This document shows, piece after piece, positions 1 through 6,947 of a DNA stretch of 11,372 bases (position 1 is its first letter; the number at the start of each line of letters is the position of its first letter). A program made the translations under genes and the position numbers. The DNA lies in NCBI GenBank assembly GCA_900555735.1, contig USMI01000050.1, positions 1 through 11,372 on the forward strand. Direction: 5' to 3'. The notes under the pieces are model-generated. The model saw only the letters and a list, made by a program, of their open reading frames with translations, was not told the origin of the DNA and did no database searches. This DNA comes from an uncultured Eubacteriales bacterium (lineage in GTDB: Bacteria; Bacillota; Clostridia; Oscillospirales; Oscillospiraceae).

Positions 1-46
1 CTTCTGGTCCGTAGCCAGACGCTCTATCCAGCTGAGCTAACGGCGC
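1..46 (-). tRNA. tRNA-Arg (anticodon ACG), 5' part; runs off the window edge
   Basis: Read on the minus strand, the sequence starts with acceptor arm GCGCCGT, then TA, D arm GCTC-AGCTGGATA-GAGC, and anticodon arm TCTGG-CTACGGA-CCAGA. In the seven-base loop CTACGGA the anticodon is ACG, which decodes CGN arginine codons once A34 is modified to inosine. The variable loop, T arm and 3' acceptor strand lie beyond base 1, so the gene is cut by the window edge and not necessarily broken. A good minus-strand promoter lies just upstream. Confidence 0.93.
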
Positions 47-69
47 ATGTCTTTCCAGACGACTTGCTA

Positions 70-98
70 ATGATAGCACACATTTTTCCAAAATGCAA
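70..98 (-). promoter_or_regulatory. sigma-A promoter of the tRNA-Arg gene
   Basis: On the minus strand, TTGCAT (93-98) and TATCAT (70-75) are separated by exactly 17 bases, with an extended TG motif just before the -10 box. The expected start of transcription is near 63, about 17 bases before the mature tRNA 5' end. This suits a tRNA precursor trimmed by RNase P. Confidence 0.7.
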
Positions 99-131
99 GA
101 GGTAATTTCGATTTTTTTGATTTTTTCCGGG

Positions 132-160
132 TTGTCAACGAAAGACATTTGTGGTATCTT
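132..160 (+). promoter_or_regulatory. sigma-A promoter of the DivIVA-like gene
   Basis: TTGTCA (132-137), a 17-base spacer and TATCTT (155-160) form a sigma-A type promoter. A TG at 152-153 makes an extended -10. Transcription should start near 167, leaving a leader of about 37 bases that contains a GGAGG ribosome site before the ATG at 204. Confidence 0.65.
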
Positions 161-203
161 TAAAAAGAAAGAGAAATGTATTTCATCTGCGGAGGGGAAA
201 AGT

Positions 204-797
204 ATGAGCGCGAATTTTAAAACCTGCATGTTTGGCGGCTTTGACCGTGAGGATGTGGTCAGTTATATCGAAAAGACTGCGAAGGAAACTCAGGAGAAGC
301 TGGATGCGCTGGAGACCGAAAATGCCAAGCTGAAGGCGGACAATGAGCAGATCGAACAGGCGCTGCGAACCCTGCATGCCCAGACAAAGCAGATGAAGCA
401 GGAGGAGCAGGATCAGGAATCCTTGCAGCAGCGGCTGGACGAGGCGCAGGCCCGTGCCGCAGAGCTGGCGGTACGCTGTGAGGCGCTGGAGGCCGAGAAC
501 GAGAGTCTGCGCGCCTCTGCCAATGAGTGTGCCCACCTGAAGGAGCACATTGCGGACATCGAGATCAACGCCCATCGCCGAACGGAGGAGTTCCGCGCCG
601 AGGCCATTGAAAAGCTCCGTGCCATCATCGCCCAGCAGCGTACATGGTGCCAGAAGCAGCGGGGAGAATATGCCTTCATGAGTGAGACCATCCTGCAGGA
701 TATCCGTCGGGCTGAGGATGTGCTGGAAAACGCCGACTATTCCGGCTTTGACCAGATGATGGAGGGTTTGCAGCAGCTTGAGGATACGCTGCAATAA
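204..797 (+). CDS. DivIVA-domain coiled-coil protein
   Basis: The 197-residue product begins with a short motif, FGGFDREDVVSYIEK at residues 10-24. This matches the N-terminal lipid- and pole-binding motif of DivIVA/GpsB proteins (GF followed by D, DV and YI). Residues 25 to about 140 are a long, charged coiled coil rich in E, K, Q, A and L, and a shorter helical tail follows. DivIVA proteins gather at curved membrane such as the division septum and cell poles and recruit partners; which partner this one serves cannot be read here. I chose ATG 204 because GGAGGGG lies eight or so bases upstream; an in-frame upstream extension to base 93 would run through the promoter. The gene stands alone between its promoter and the terminator at 811-848. 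Full-length DivIVA usually has a more conserved second coiled coil, so this is a divergent family member and not the canonical divIVA. Confidence 0.8.
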   Translation: MSANFKTCMFGGFDREDVVSYIEKTAKETQEKLDALETENAKLKADNEQIEQALRTLHAQTKQMKQEEQDQESLQQRLDEAQARAAELAVRCEALEAENESLRASANECAHLKEHIADIEINAHRRTEEFRAEAIEKLRAIIAQQRTWCQKQRGEYAFMSETILQDIRRAEDVLENADYSGFDQMMEGLQQLEDTLQ

Positions 798-810
798 GGA
801 AGAGCATCAA

Positions 811-848
811 AAAGAGGGATTTGCGGATGTCCGCAAATCCTTCTTTTC
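811..848. terminator. Two-way Rho-independent terminator between the DivIVA-like gene and asnA
   Basis: GGATTTGCGG (817-826) pairs perfectly with CCGCAAATCC (831-840) around a four-base loop. The A-rich left flank (811-815) and T-rich right flank (841-848) give a U-tract on both strands. The hairpin therefore serves the plus-strand DivIVA-like gene and the convergent minus-strand asnA. Confidence 0.85.
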
Positions 849-866
849 CTGTGATGGGAAATCCCT

Positions 867-1877
867 TTACAGCAGCATGATACCGGCGTCTGCGCAGGCT
901 TTTTCGGTGTCCTTGTCCCACAGACTGGCCTGTACCTCACCGATGTGGCAGGTGCCGATCATAATCATGCACAGACGGGACTGACCGATGCCGCCGCCGA
1001 TGGTCAGGGGCAGCTCGCCGTTCAGCAGCATCTTGTGGAAGGGCAGCTCACGGCGGTCGTTGCAGCCGCGGGCGTTCAGCTGATAGTCCATGGCGGCCTC
1101 GTCCACGCGGATGCCCATGGAGGAGATCTCAAAGGAGCTGTCCAGCAGAGGATTATACAGCAGAATGTCGCCGTTCAGGGACCAGTCGTCATAGTCGGGT
1201 GCGCGGCCGTCATGGGGCTTGCCGGAGCGCTTCAGATTATCGCCGATCTGCATCAGGAACACGGTGTGATGCTCGCGGCAAATGGCATGCTCGCGCTCCT
1301 TGGGGGTCAGATCGGGCCAGCGGTCCTCCAGCTCCTGAGTGGTGACGAAATAGACCTCGCGGTCCAGCTTGGTGTGCAGGCTGGGGAAGGCGATCTGCAG
1401 CGCGTCATTGGTTTCCACCACGGCGCCCACGATGGCTCGGACGGTCTGCTTCAGGTAGTTGACGTTGCGATCCTCACGGGAGATGACCTTTTCCCAGTCC
1501 CACTGATCCACATAGACGGAGTGTAGGTTATCCACCTCCTCGTCGCGGCGGATGGCGTTCATATCGGTGAACAGGCCCTTGCCCACGTTGAACTCATAGC
1601 GCTTCAGCGCCAGACGCTTCCACTTGGCCAGAGAGTGCACCACCTGACCATTGGCGCCCACATCGGGGATATCGAAGGAAACGGGACGCTCCACACCGTT
1701 CAGGTTATCATTCAGACCGGAATCCTCGCGGACAAACAGGGGAGCGGAGACCCGGCGCAGATTCAGCGCCTGACCCAGATTGACCTGAAAGTTACTCTTG
1801 ATGAACTCGATGGCGCGCTGCATCTCATAGACGGACAGCGGCGTCTTGTAGCCGGCGGGAATGAAAACCTTACTCAT
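867..1877 (-). CDS. asnA: Aspartate--ammonia ligase (asparagine synthetase A)
   Basis: The 336-residue protein matches AsnA (EC 6.3.1.1), which makes asparagine from aspartate, ammonia and ATP via an aspartyl-adenylate, releasing AMP and diphosphate in the cytoplasm. AsnA is about 330 residues in E. coli, so this copy is full length. Visible family signatures are the start MSKVFIPAGYKTPLSVYEMQ, SAPLFVREDSGLNDNLNGVERPVSFD cut in two around residues 44-69, and the late GGGIGQSR at 294-301. That last motif corresponds to motif 3 of class II aminoacyl-tRNA synthetases, whose fold AsnA shares; its arginine contacts ATP. The start has AGAGGTG at good distance. A strong promoter lies only ~35 bases upstream, leaving no room for the asparagine T-box leader sometimes found before asnA. 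The neighbouring genes on this strand have their own promoters, so asnA is probably transcribed alone. Confidence 0.97.
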   Translation of the reverse strand: MSKVFIPAGYKTPLSVYEMQRAIEFIKSNFQVNLGQALNLRRVSAPLFVREDSGLNDNLNGVERPVSFDIPDVGANGQVVHSLAKWKRLALKRYEFNVGKGLFTDMNAIRRDEEVDNLHSVYVDQWDWEKVISREDRNVNYLKQTVRAIVGAVVETNDALQIAFPSLHTKLDREVYFVTTQELEDRWPDLTPKEREHAICREHHTVFLMQIGDNLKRSGKPHDGRAPDYDDWSLNGDILLYNPLLDSSFEISSMGIRVDEAAMDYQLNARGCNDRRELPFHKMLLNGELPLTIGGGIGQSRLCMIMIGTCHIGEVQASLWDKDTEKACADAGIMLL

Positions 1878-1911
1878 GCCTAAGCACCTCTTTCAAATAA
1901 ATATGCACTCT

Positions 1912-1940
1912 ATTATAATAAGGTGCTGCTGAATTAGCAA
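1912..1940 (-). promoter_or_regulatory. Promoter of asnA
   Basis: On the minus strand TTGCTA (1935-1940) and a perfect TATAAT (1912-1917) are 17 bases apart. Transcription should begin near 1905, giving a leader of under 30 bases that carries the AGAGGTG ribosome site and has no space for a riboswitch or T-box. Confidence 0.8.
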
Positions 1941-1965
1941 GAGAAAAAATTCCTAAATCTTGCAT

Positions 1966-2001
1966 AAAAAATCGCCGCATCCTTGTGGATGCGGCGATTT
2001 T
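1966..2001 (-). terminator. Terminator of the aminotransferase gene
   Basis: A perfect 15-base stem (1968-1982 with 1987-2001) closes a TTGT loop. Read on the minus strand it ends in a run of six U. It begins 11 bases after the aminotransferase stop and sits ahead of the asnA promoter, so it insulates asnA from read-through. Confidence 0.92.
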
Positions 2002-2012
2002 GAGAAGAAAGC

Positions 2013-3203
2013 TTACTTATAGGACTCGATCATAGCCTTGAAGGCGGGCAGGCTGCGGCGGATCATGTCGTTGGACACGCAGTAGCTCAGGCGGAAGAAG
2101 CCGGGGCAGCCGAAGCCGTCAGCGGGCACCACCAGCAGGTTGTGACCCAGCTTGGCCTTCTCGGAGAAGGCGTTGGCGTCGCCGTTGGGAGCCTTGACGA
2201 ACAGATAGAAAGCACCGTCGGGCTTGGCGCATTCATAGCCCATCTCGGTCAGACTGTTGTACAGCAGGTTGCGGTTCTCGTCGTAAGCCACCAGATCGGG
2301 GCGCTCCTCCGCGCAGTACTCGATGACCTTCTGCATCAGCGTGGGGGGGCAGACATGGCCCATGATACGGGCGGCGCCGGCGATGGCGGCGTACACGTCA
2401 TGGCTGTCATCAGCGAAGCCGGGGACGTAGACGTAACCGATACGCTCGCCGGGCAGGGACAGGGACTTGGAGTAGGAATAGCACACGATGGTGTTCTTAT
2501 ACAGGCAGGGGATGAAGGGTACCTTCACGCCGCCGTACACCAGCTCACGGTAAGGCTCGTCAGCGATGATATAGATGGGATGGCCGTACTCGGCGCTCTT
2601 GCGCTCCAGCAGGGCGGCCAGACCCTTCAGGGTCTCCTCGGTGTACACAACGCCGGAGGGGTTGTTGGGAGAGTTGACGATGATGGCCTGAGTGTGCTTG
2701 GTGATGCGCTTTTCCACCTCGTCCAGATGGATCTGGAAAGCCTTGGTGTCGGCGGGAACGACCACCAGCTTGCCGCCGTTGGCGTTGACGAAGGGACGAT
2801 ACTCAGGGAAGAAGGGGGCGATGGCCATGATCTCGGTGTCGGCGTCCACGATCAGCGCCTTGATGATGGAGATCAGGGCGGGAGCGGCGCCGCAGGTGAA
2901 GAACAGCTCACTGGCCTTCACATCCAGACCGAAACGGGCAGCCAGATCCTTGGCGACAGCGGCGCGGGCCTCTTCAAAGCCGGGTGCCATGGAGTAGCCG
3001 TGCAGCTTGATGGAATCGGTCTCGTCCACGATCTTCTTAATGGACTCGTTGACCTTCTTGGGGGCTGGGATGCTGGGGTTGCCCAGAGAGTAGTCATACA
3101 CATTCTCGGGGCCAACGACCTTGGCCTGCTCCAGACCATAGGCAAACAGCTGACGGATAACGGAGGGGGCAGTACCCAAAGTGTAATATTCCTGATTGAC
3201 CAT
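2013..3203 (-). CDS. Class I/II pyridoxal-phosphate-dependent aminotransferase
   Basis: The 396-residue protein has the complete active-site set of fold-type I aminotransferases. These are SPNNPSG at 178-184 (N181 holds the cofactor pyridine ring), ADEPYREL at 214-221 (D215 pairs with the ring nitrogen), SYSKSLSLPGERIGY at 243-257 (K246 is the expected Schiff-base lysine and R254 binds phosphate), and FRLSYCVS near the C-terminus, whose arginine binds the substrate carboxylate. It should move an amino group between an amino acid and a 2-oxo acid in the cytoplasm. Many clostridial relatives are annotated as aspartate or general aminotransferases; the substrate cannot be fixed from sequence. 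An aspartate-related role would fit the neighbouring asnA but is inference. The start has AGGAG nine or so bases upstream. The gene has its own promoter and terminator, so it looks monocistronic. Confidence 0.93.
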   Translation of the reverse strand: MVNQEYYTLGTAPSVIRQLFAYGLEQAKVVGPENVYDYSLGNPSIPAPKKVNESIKKIVDETDSIKLHGYSMAPGFEEARAAVAKDLAARFGLDVKASELFFTCGAAPALISIIKALIVDADTEIMAIAPFFPEYRPFVNANGGKLVVVPADTKAFQIHLDEVEKRITKHTQAIIVNSPNNPSGVVYTEETLKGLAALLERKSAEYGHPIYIIADEPYRELVYGGVKVPFIPCLYKNTIVCYSYSKSLSLPGERIGYVYVPGFADDSHDVYAAIAGAARIMGHVCPPTLMQKVIEYCAEERPDLVAYDENRNLLYNSLTEMGYECAKPDGAFYLFVKAPNGDANAFSEKAKLGHNLLVVPADGFGCPGFFRLSYCVSNDMIRRSLPAFKAMIESYK

Positions 3204-3276
3204 GATAACAGCTCCTATTCTTCTTTTCCTTATTTATATTGCGCATGCGGCTCAAACACATGCATGACCAACTATT

Positions 3277-3305
3277 ACTATACGGGTGTTTTCTCTGATT
3301 GTCAA
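3277..3305 (-). promoter_or_regulatory. Promoter of the aminotransferase gene
   Basis: On the minus strand a perfect TTGACA (3300-3305) and TATAGT (3277-3282) are separated by 17 bases. Transcription should start near 3270, leaving a leader of about 67 bases. I found no riboswitch or strong hairpin in it. Confidence 0.8.
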
Positions 3306-3367
3306 GTATTTATCAAAGAAAACGGATTTGCAAGAAAAAATTTATGCAAACGAAACAACCGGAAGCC

Positions 3368-4282
3368 TCAGTTCAGCTCCATCCGCTGAGCCAGCACGCT
3401 GCCGGCGGCGATGGAAGCCAGCTTGGACTCGGCACTGTCGGCACGGGACACCAGCACGATAGGCACCTTGGCGCCCAGAATGATACCGGCGTTTTTGGCG
3501 TTGCCGAACAGGGAAGCGGCCTTGCCGATGCCGTTGCCTACCTCATAGTTGGGCACCAGCAGAATATCGGCGTCGCCTGCACCGGGGGCGGTGTAGTGCT
3601 TGTGGTGGCAGGCCTCCTTGCTGACGGCCAGATCGAGAGCCACGGGGCCGCACACGTTCATATTGTACTTGCTCCAGCGCTCGGTCATGTGGGCCAGTGC
3701 GTCGGCGTCCACAGTGGACTGGATCTTGGGATTCACCACCTCCGCGCCGCAGATGCAGGCTGCGTTGATGCTCTCATAGCCAAGCGCGTGCAGCACCATG
3801 GCGGCGTTTTCCAGAATCTCGGCCTTCTTGTCCAGATCGGGGAAGGTGTTGACGCCGCCGTCGGTGAGGATCACCATTTTGCCGTAGGCGGGGATCTCAT
3901 AGAACATGCAGTGAGTGGTGAGATGGCTGGTACGCAGGCCGCACTCCTTATTAAATACGGCACGCATCAGATCGGCGGTGCCCAGAATACCCTTCATCAG
4001 GAAATTGGCCTTGCCCTCGGCGCACAGGGCCACAGCCTTGGCGGCGCAGTCAGTGTCGCTGTCACCGGCGACGATCTCATAATCAGCGGGATTCTCGCCC
4101 AGACCGGCCAGCATGTCCTTGATCTCATCCACATGGCCCACCAGAATGGGGGTGGCGATGCCTTCCTTACGGGCCTCCACCACCGCCTTGATCACGGGCT
4201 GGTCATGTGCGGCGGCCACGGCGATAACGCCGGTCTTACCGCCCTTGGCGGCCTCTAAGATGCCATTGATCGTATTGATCAT
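3368..4282 (-). CDS. ptb: Phosphate butyryltransferase / phosphate acyltransferase (PTA/PTB family)
   Basis: The 304-residue protein belongs to the phosphotransacetylase/phosphotransbutyrylase family, which swaps CoA for phosphate on a short acyl-CoA. The acyl phosphate can then yield ATP through an acyl kinase. Length (Ptb is about 300 residues, single-domain Pta about 330) and the Ptb-like motifs point to Ptb: LMKGILGT at 95-102, ILTDGGVN at 138-145, GPVALDLAVS at 212-221, VPNYEVGNG at 243-251 and PIVLVSRADSAESK at 274-287. Butyryl-CoA is the likely substrate, but other branched or short acyl groups are possible. The start has a perfect AGGAGG ribosome site. The usual partner gene for butyrate kinase (buk) is absent: the next gene on this strand is the aminotransferase, behind its own promoter. 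The promoter is overlapped by a 9-base direct repeat that may be an operator. Confidence 0.88.
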   Translation of the reverse strand: MINTINGILEAAKGGKTGVIAVAAAHDQPVIKAVVEARKEGIATPILVGHVDEIKDMLAGLGENPADYEIVAGDSDTDCAAKAVALCAEGKANFLMKGILGTADLMRAVFNKECGLRTSHLTTHCMFYEIPAYGKMVILTDGGVNTFPDLDKKAEILENAAMVLHALGYESINAACICGAEVVNPKIQSTVDADALAHMTERWSKYNMNVCGPVALDLAVSKEACHHKHYTAPGAGDADILLVPNYEVGNGIGKAASLFGNAKNAGIILGAKVPIVLVSRADSAESKLASIAAGSVLAQRMELN

Positions 4283-4299
4283 GTACGTTTCCTCCTGAA

Positions 4300-4320
4300 T
4301 TTCTGTGATGTGATCAGAAA
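4300..4320. promoter_or_regulatory. Imperfect palindrome in the ptb leader
   Basis: TTTCTG (4300-4305) and CAGAAA (4315-4320) form 6-base arms around nine bases, which themselves contain part of TGAT...ATCA. It lies just downstream of the ptb transcription start and upstream of the AGGAGG site. It could be an operator or a weak leader hairpin; the call rests on symmetry alone. Confidence 0.3.
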
Positions 4321-4329
4321 ATTATGGTT

Positions 4330-4358
4330 ACATTTCACATTATACATCCACATTTCAC
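4330..4358 (-). repeat. 9-base direct repeat straddling the ptb -10 box, possible operator
   Basis: On the minus strand GTGAAATGT occurs twice (4350-4358 and 4330-4338), with starts exactly 20 bases apart, about two turns of the helix. The first copy lies inside the promoter spacer and the second abuts the -10 box and covers the start point, a common layout for repressor sites. The unit resembles a half-site of the redox repressor Rex (TTGTGAAAT), but Rex sites are inverted and these are direct. Confidence 0.45.
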
Positions 4359-4367
4359 CAGCGTCAA
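4339..4367 (-). promoter_or_regulatory. Promoter of ptb
   Basis: On the minus strand TTGACG (4362-4367) and a perfect TATAAT (4339-4344) are 17 bases apart. The expected start is near 4332, giving a leader of about 50 bases. It faces away from the queA promoter in the same intergenic region. Confidence 0.82.
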
Positions 4368-4426
4368 CGATAAACCGAAGGATTCAATGAAATATTTTGT
4401 AAAACGCCGGTGCAAGAAGAAAATGG

Positions 4427-4455
4427 TTGAAGAAAAGAGGAGAGTATGCTATGAT
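4427..4455 (+). promoter_or_regulatory. Promoter of the queA-tgt operon
   Basis: TTGAAG (4427-4432), a 17-base spacer and TATGAT (4450-4455) make a sigma-A promoter with an extended TG before the -10. Transcription should start near 4462. The ~40-base leader is too short for a preQ1 riboswitch plus expression platform. Confidence 0.65.
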
Positions 4456-4501
4456 AATAAATTGCAAATGCATATTTTAGTACTTGGAAACGAGCGATTA
4501 T

Positions 4502-5527
4502 ATGAAAACACATGATTTTTATTTCGATCTGCCTCAGGAACTGATCGCCCAGACGCCCATCGAGCGCCGGGATGCCTCGCGCCTGCTGGTGCTGGACAAG
4601 AACACCGGCGCATGGGAGCATCGCCATTTCTTCGATCTGCCGGAATATCTTCGGCCCGACGATTGCCTGATCCTCAACGATTCCCGTGTGCTGCCGGCCC
4701 GACTGCTGGGGCAGCGCCTTCCGGGCGGCGGCGCATGTGAGGTGCTGCTGCTGATCGACCGTGGCGACAAGACATGGGAATGTCTGGTGCGGCCCGGCAA
4801 GAAGATGCGTAAGGGCGCAAAGCTCTCCTTCGGCGACGGCCAGTTGACCGCTGAGGTCACGGAGGAGCTGCCCGGCGGCAACCGTCTGGTGCGCTTCGAT
4901 TACGAGGGTATCTTTCTGGAGGTGCTGGATCGTCTGGGCAAAATGCCTCTGCCGCCTTACATCAAAGAGGAGCTGCAGGATCGTGAGCGCTATCAGACTG
5001 TGTACTCCAAGGTGGTGGGCAGTGCCGCCGCGCCTACGGCAGGTCTGCATTTTACCAAGGAGCTGTTGGAAAAGGTGCAGGCTATGGGCGTGGGTATCGG
5101 CTATGTGACGCTGCATGTGGGCCTTGGCACCTTCCGTCCGGTGAAGGAGGACGAGATCACCGAGCATGAGATGCACAGCGAGTACTGCGTCATTCCGCAG
5201 GAGACGGCCGACCTCATCAACCGTACCCGTGCTAACGGCGGCCGCGTCATCTGCGTGGGTACTACCTCCTGCCGCACGGTGGAATCGTGGGCGGGGGAGG
5301 ACGGCACCATGCAGGCCAGCGCCGGCTGGACGAATATCTTCATCTATCCCGGCTACCGGTTCAAGGCTACGGACGCCCTCATCACCAACTTCCACCTGCC
5401 GGAATCCACGCTTATCATGCTGGTGTCGGCGCTGGCGGGCCGTGAGCATATTCTGGCGGCGTATCAGGAGGCGGTGCGCGAGAAGTACCGGTTCTTCTCC
5501 TTCGGCGACGCGATGTTTATTCATTGA
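4502..5527 (+). CDS. queA: S-adenosylmethionine:tRNA ribosyltransferase-isomerase
   Basis: QueA moves the ribosyl group of S-adenosylmethionine to preQ1 already placed at tRNA position 34 and rearranges it to epoxyqueuosine, the step after Tgt in queuosine synthesis. From ATG 4502 the protein is 341 residues, the usual length (342 in B. subtilis). Family motifs are visible in order: DFYFDLPQELIAQTP at 5-19, RDASRLLVLD at 23-32, LILNDSRVLPARL at 56-68, PTAGLHFT at 178-185, HVGLGTFRPV at 205-214, HSEYCVI at 225-231 and TNFHLPESTLIMLVSAL at 295-311. I preferred ATG 4502 over an in-frame TTG at 4484 because the homology begins at MKTHDFYFDLP; the ribosome site is weak for either start. It is the first gene of a unit with a small membrane-protein gene and tgt. 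Confidence 0.96.
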   Translation: MKTHDFYFDLPQELIAQTPIERRDASRLLVLDKNTGAWEHRHFFDLPEYLRPDDCLILNDSRVLPARLLGQRLPGGGACEVLLLIDRGDKTWECLVRPGKKMRKGAKLSFGDGQLTAEVTEELPGGNRLVRFDYEGIFLEVLDRLGKMPLPPYIKEELQDRERYQTVYSKVVGSAAAPTAGLHFTKELLEKVQAMGVGIGYVTLHVGLGTFRPVKEDEITEHEMHSEYCVIPQETADLINRTRANGGRVICVGTTSCRTVESWAGEDGTMQASAGWTNIFIYPGYRFKATDALITNFHLPESTLIMLVSALAGREHILAAYQEAVREKYRFFSFGDAMFIH

Positions 5528-5532
5528 AGCGT

Positions 5533-5709
5533 ATGAAGATTTATTTCATCCTTTCGCTGGCAGTCGGCGCGGTCGCTCTGATTGCGGCGGGCGTATTGCT
5601 TTTCGCGCCGCGGCGCACAGAGGGAAGGCTTACCGCCGCCGCGATTTTAGGCGGACTGGCCGTCTTTTCGGTGATGTTCGCCCTGTGTCTCGGATATTTC
5701 ATGGTTTAA
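5533..5709 (+). CDS. Small two-helix membrane protein, unknown function
   Basis: This 58-residue protein has two hydrophobic helices, about residues 3-24 and 35-56, joined by a short polar loop with APRRTEGR. I do not recognise a family. It lies five bases after the queA stop and 12 bases before tgt, so it is almost certainly in the same transcript. ATG 5533 is the likely start; a TTG at 5524 that overlaps the queA stop would add three residues. The ribosome site is poor, which suggests coupling to queA translation. A role beside queuosine synthesis, such as help with uptake of a queuosine precursor, is only a guess: two helices are too few for a typical ECF S-component. Confidence 0.65.
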   Translation: MKIYFILSLAVGAVALIAAGVLLFAPRRTEGRLTAAAILGGLAVFSVMFALCLGYFMV

Positions 5710-5721
5710 TAGGAGAATAGA

Positions 5722-6858
5722 ATGTTCAAAGTCATCAAAAAACAGGGCCGCGCCCGTCGTGGACATTTTCAGTGTGCCCACGGCGGCATGGTACAGACGC
5801 CGGTGTTCATGAACGTGGGCACGCAGGCCGCCATCAAGGGCGGCATCGACGCCTTCGACCTGCGGGATCAGCTGGGCTGCCAGATCGAGCTGAGCAACAC
5901 CTACCACCTGCACCTCCGTCCCGGCGACGAGACGGTGAAGGCGCTGGGCGGTCTCCACAGGTTCATGGGCTGGGATGGCCCTATCCTGACCGACAGCGGC
6001 GGCTTTCAAGTATTTTCCCTTGCCAGCCTCCGAAAGATCAAGGAAGAGGGCGTGACCTTCGCCTCCCATCTGGACGGACACCGTATTTTCATGGGCCCGG
6101 AGGAGAGCATGCGTATCCAGTCCAATCTGGGCAGCGATATCGCCATGGCCTTTGACGAGTGCGTGGAGAATCCCGCCCCCTACGACTACGCAAAAGCCTC
6201 CTGCGAGCGGACGCTGCGGTGGCTGGAGCGGTGCAAGGCGGAGCACGACCGGCTCAACAGCCTGCCGGACACGGTAAACCCCAAACAGATGCTGTTCGGC
6301 ATCAATCAGGGCGCGACCTACACCGATCTGCGCATCTGGCACATGCAGCAGATCGCCAGGATCGACTGCGACGGCTTTGCCATCGGCGGTCTGGCGGTGG
6401 GAGAGCCTACTGAGGTGATGTATGAGATCATCGACGCGGTGGAGCCCTACATGCCGGCGGACAAGCCCCGGTATCTGATGGGTGTGGGCACGCCCAGCAA
6501 TATCATCGAGGGCGTGGCCCGGGGCGTGGACTTCTTCGACTGCGTGATGCCTGCCCGCAACGCCCGCCACGGCAAGCTGTTCACATGGCAGGGGACCATG
6601 AACATCAAAAACGCCCAGTACAAGCTGGACGACGGTCCTATCGATCCCCATTGCGACTGCCCGGTGTGCCGGAAGTTCAGCCGTGCCTATCTCCGCCATC
6701 TGTTCACGGCGCAGGAGATGCTGGGCATGCGTCTGGCGGTGATGCACAACCTGTATTTCTATAATAAGCTGACAGAGTGCATCCGCAATGCACTGGATGC
6801 CGATGAATTTGACGCCTTCCGGGCTGAGTACAGCCGCAAGCTGGTGGAAAAAGTGTAA
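5722..6858 (+). CDS. tgt: Queuine/preQ1 tRNA-guanine transglycosylase
   Basis: Tgt swaps guanine at position 34 of GUN-anticodon tRNAs (Asp, Asn, His, Tyr) for preQ1 in bacteria, giving QueA its substrate. The 378-residue protein has the usual bacterial length and all key residues. D91 in LTDSGGFQVFSL is the general acid/base, D273 in VDFFDCVMPARNARHG is the nucleophile, and the zinc site is C311, C313, C316 in CDCPVCRKFSRAYLRHL plus H342 in MHNLYFY. NQG at 195-197 and GGLAVGEP at 222-229 are the base-pocket motifs. The start has AGGAG nine bases upstream. It follows queA and the small membrane gene with short gaps and no terminator, so the three are one operon. yajC follows with its own promoter and no intervening terminator, so some read-through is expected. 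Confidence 0.97.
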   Translation: MFKVIKKQGRARRGHFQCAHGGMVQTPVFMNVGTQAAIKGGIDAFDLRDQLGCQIELSNTYHLHLRPGDETVKALGGLHRFMGWDGPILTDSGGFQVFSLASLRKIKEEGVTFASHLDGHRIFMGPEESMRIQSNLGSDIAMAFDECVENPAPYDYAKASCERTLRWLERCKAEHDRLNSLPDTVNPKQMLFGINQGATYTDLRIWHMQQIARIDCDGFAIGGLAVGEPTEVMYEIIDAVEPYMPADKPRYLMGVGTPSNIIEGVARGVDFFDCVMPARNARHGKLFTWQGTMNIKNAQYKLDDGPIDPHCDCPVCRKFSRAYLRHLFTAQEMLGMRLAVMHNLYFYNKLTECIRNALDADEFDAFRAEYSRKLVEKV

Positions 6859-6886
6859 AAAATCTTGGGAAGTGTTGCCAAAACCC

Positions 6887-6915
6887 TTGCCAAACGGACA
6901 AGTCTTTTGTATAAT
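6887..6915 (+). promoter_or_regulatory. Promoter of yajC
   Basis: TTGCCA (6887-6892), 17 bases, and a perfect TATAAT (6910-6915) lie between tgt and yajC. This lets the translocase gene be expressed independently of queuosine genes. A second TTGCCA at 6875-6880 is too far away to fit the same -10 box. Confidence 0.8.
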
Positions 6916-6947
6916 AAATAAGATATTTTTGAAAAGGAGTATCCCCT

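Noticed and set aside
3300..3367. Rho-independent terminator after ptb
   Set aside because: Only a TTTGCA/TGCAAA pair around an AT-rich loop is present, with no GC-rich stem and U-tract. ptb may partly read through into the aminotransferase gene.
2142..3389. Long plus-strand open frames opposite the aminotransferase, asnA and ptb genes
   Set aside because: They are antisense shadows caused by GC-rich codon bias: no ribosome sites, and the opposite strand has clear family proteins with promoters.
4462..4501. preQ1 riboswitch before queA
   Set aside because: The leader is about 40 bases and shows no pseudoknot-like pattern with an expression platform.
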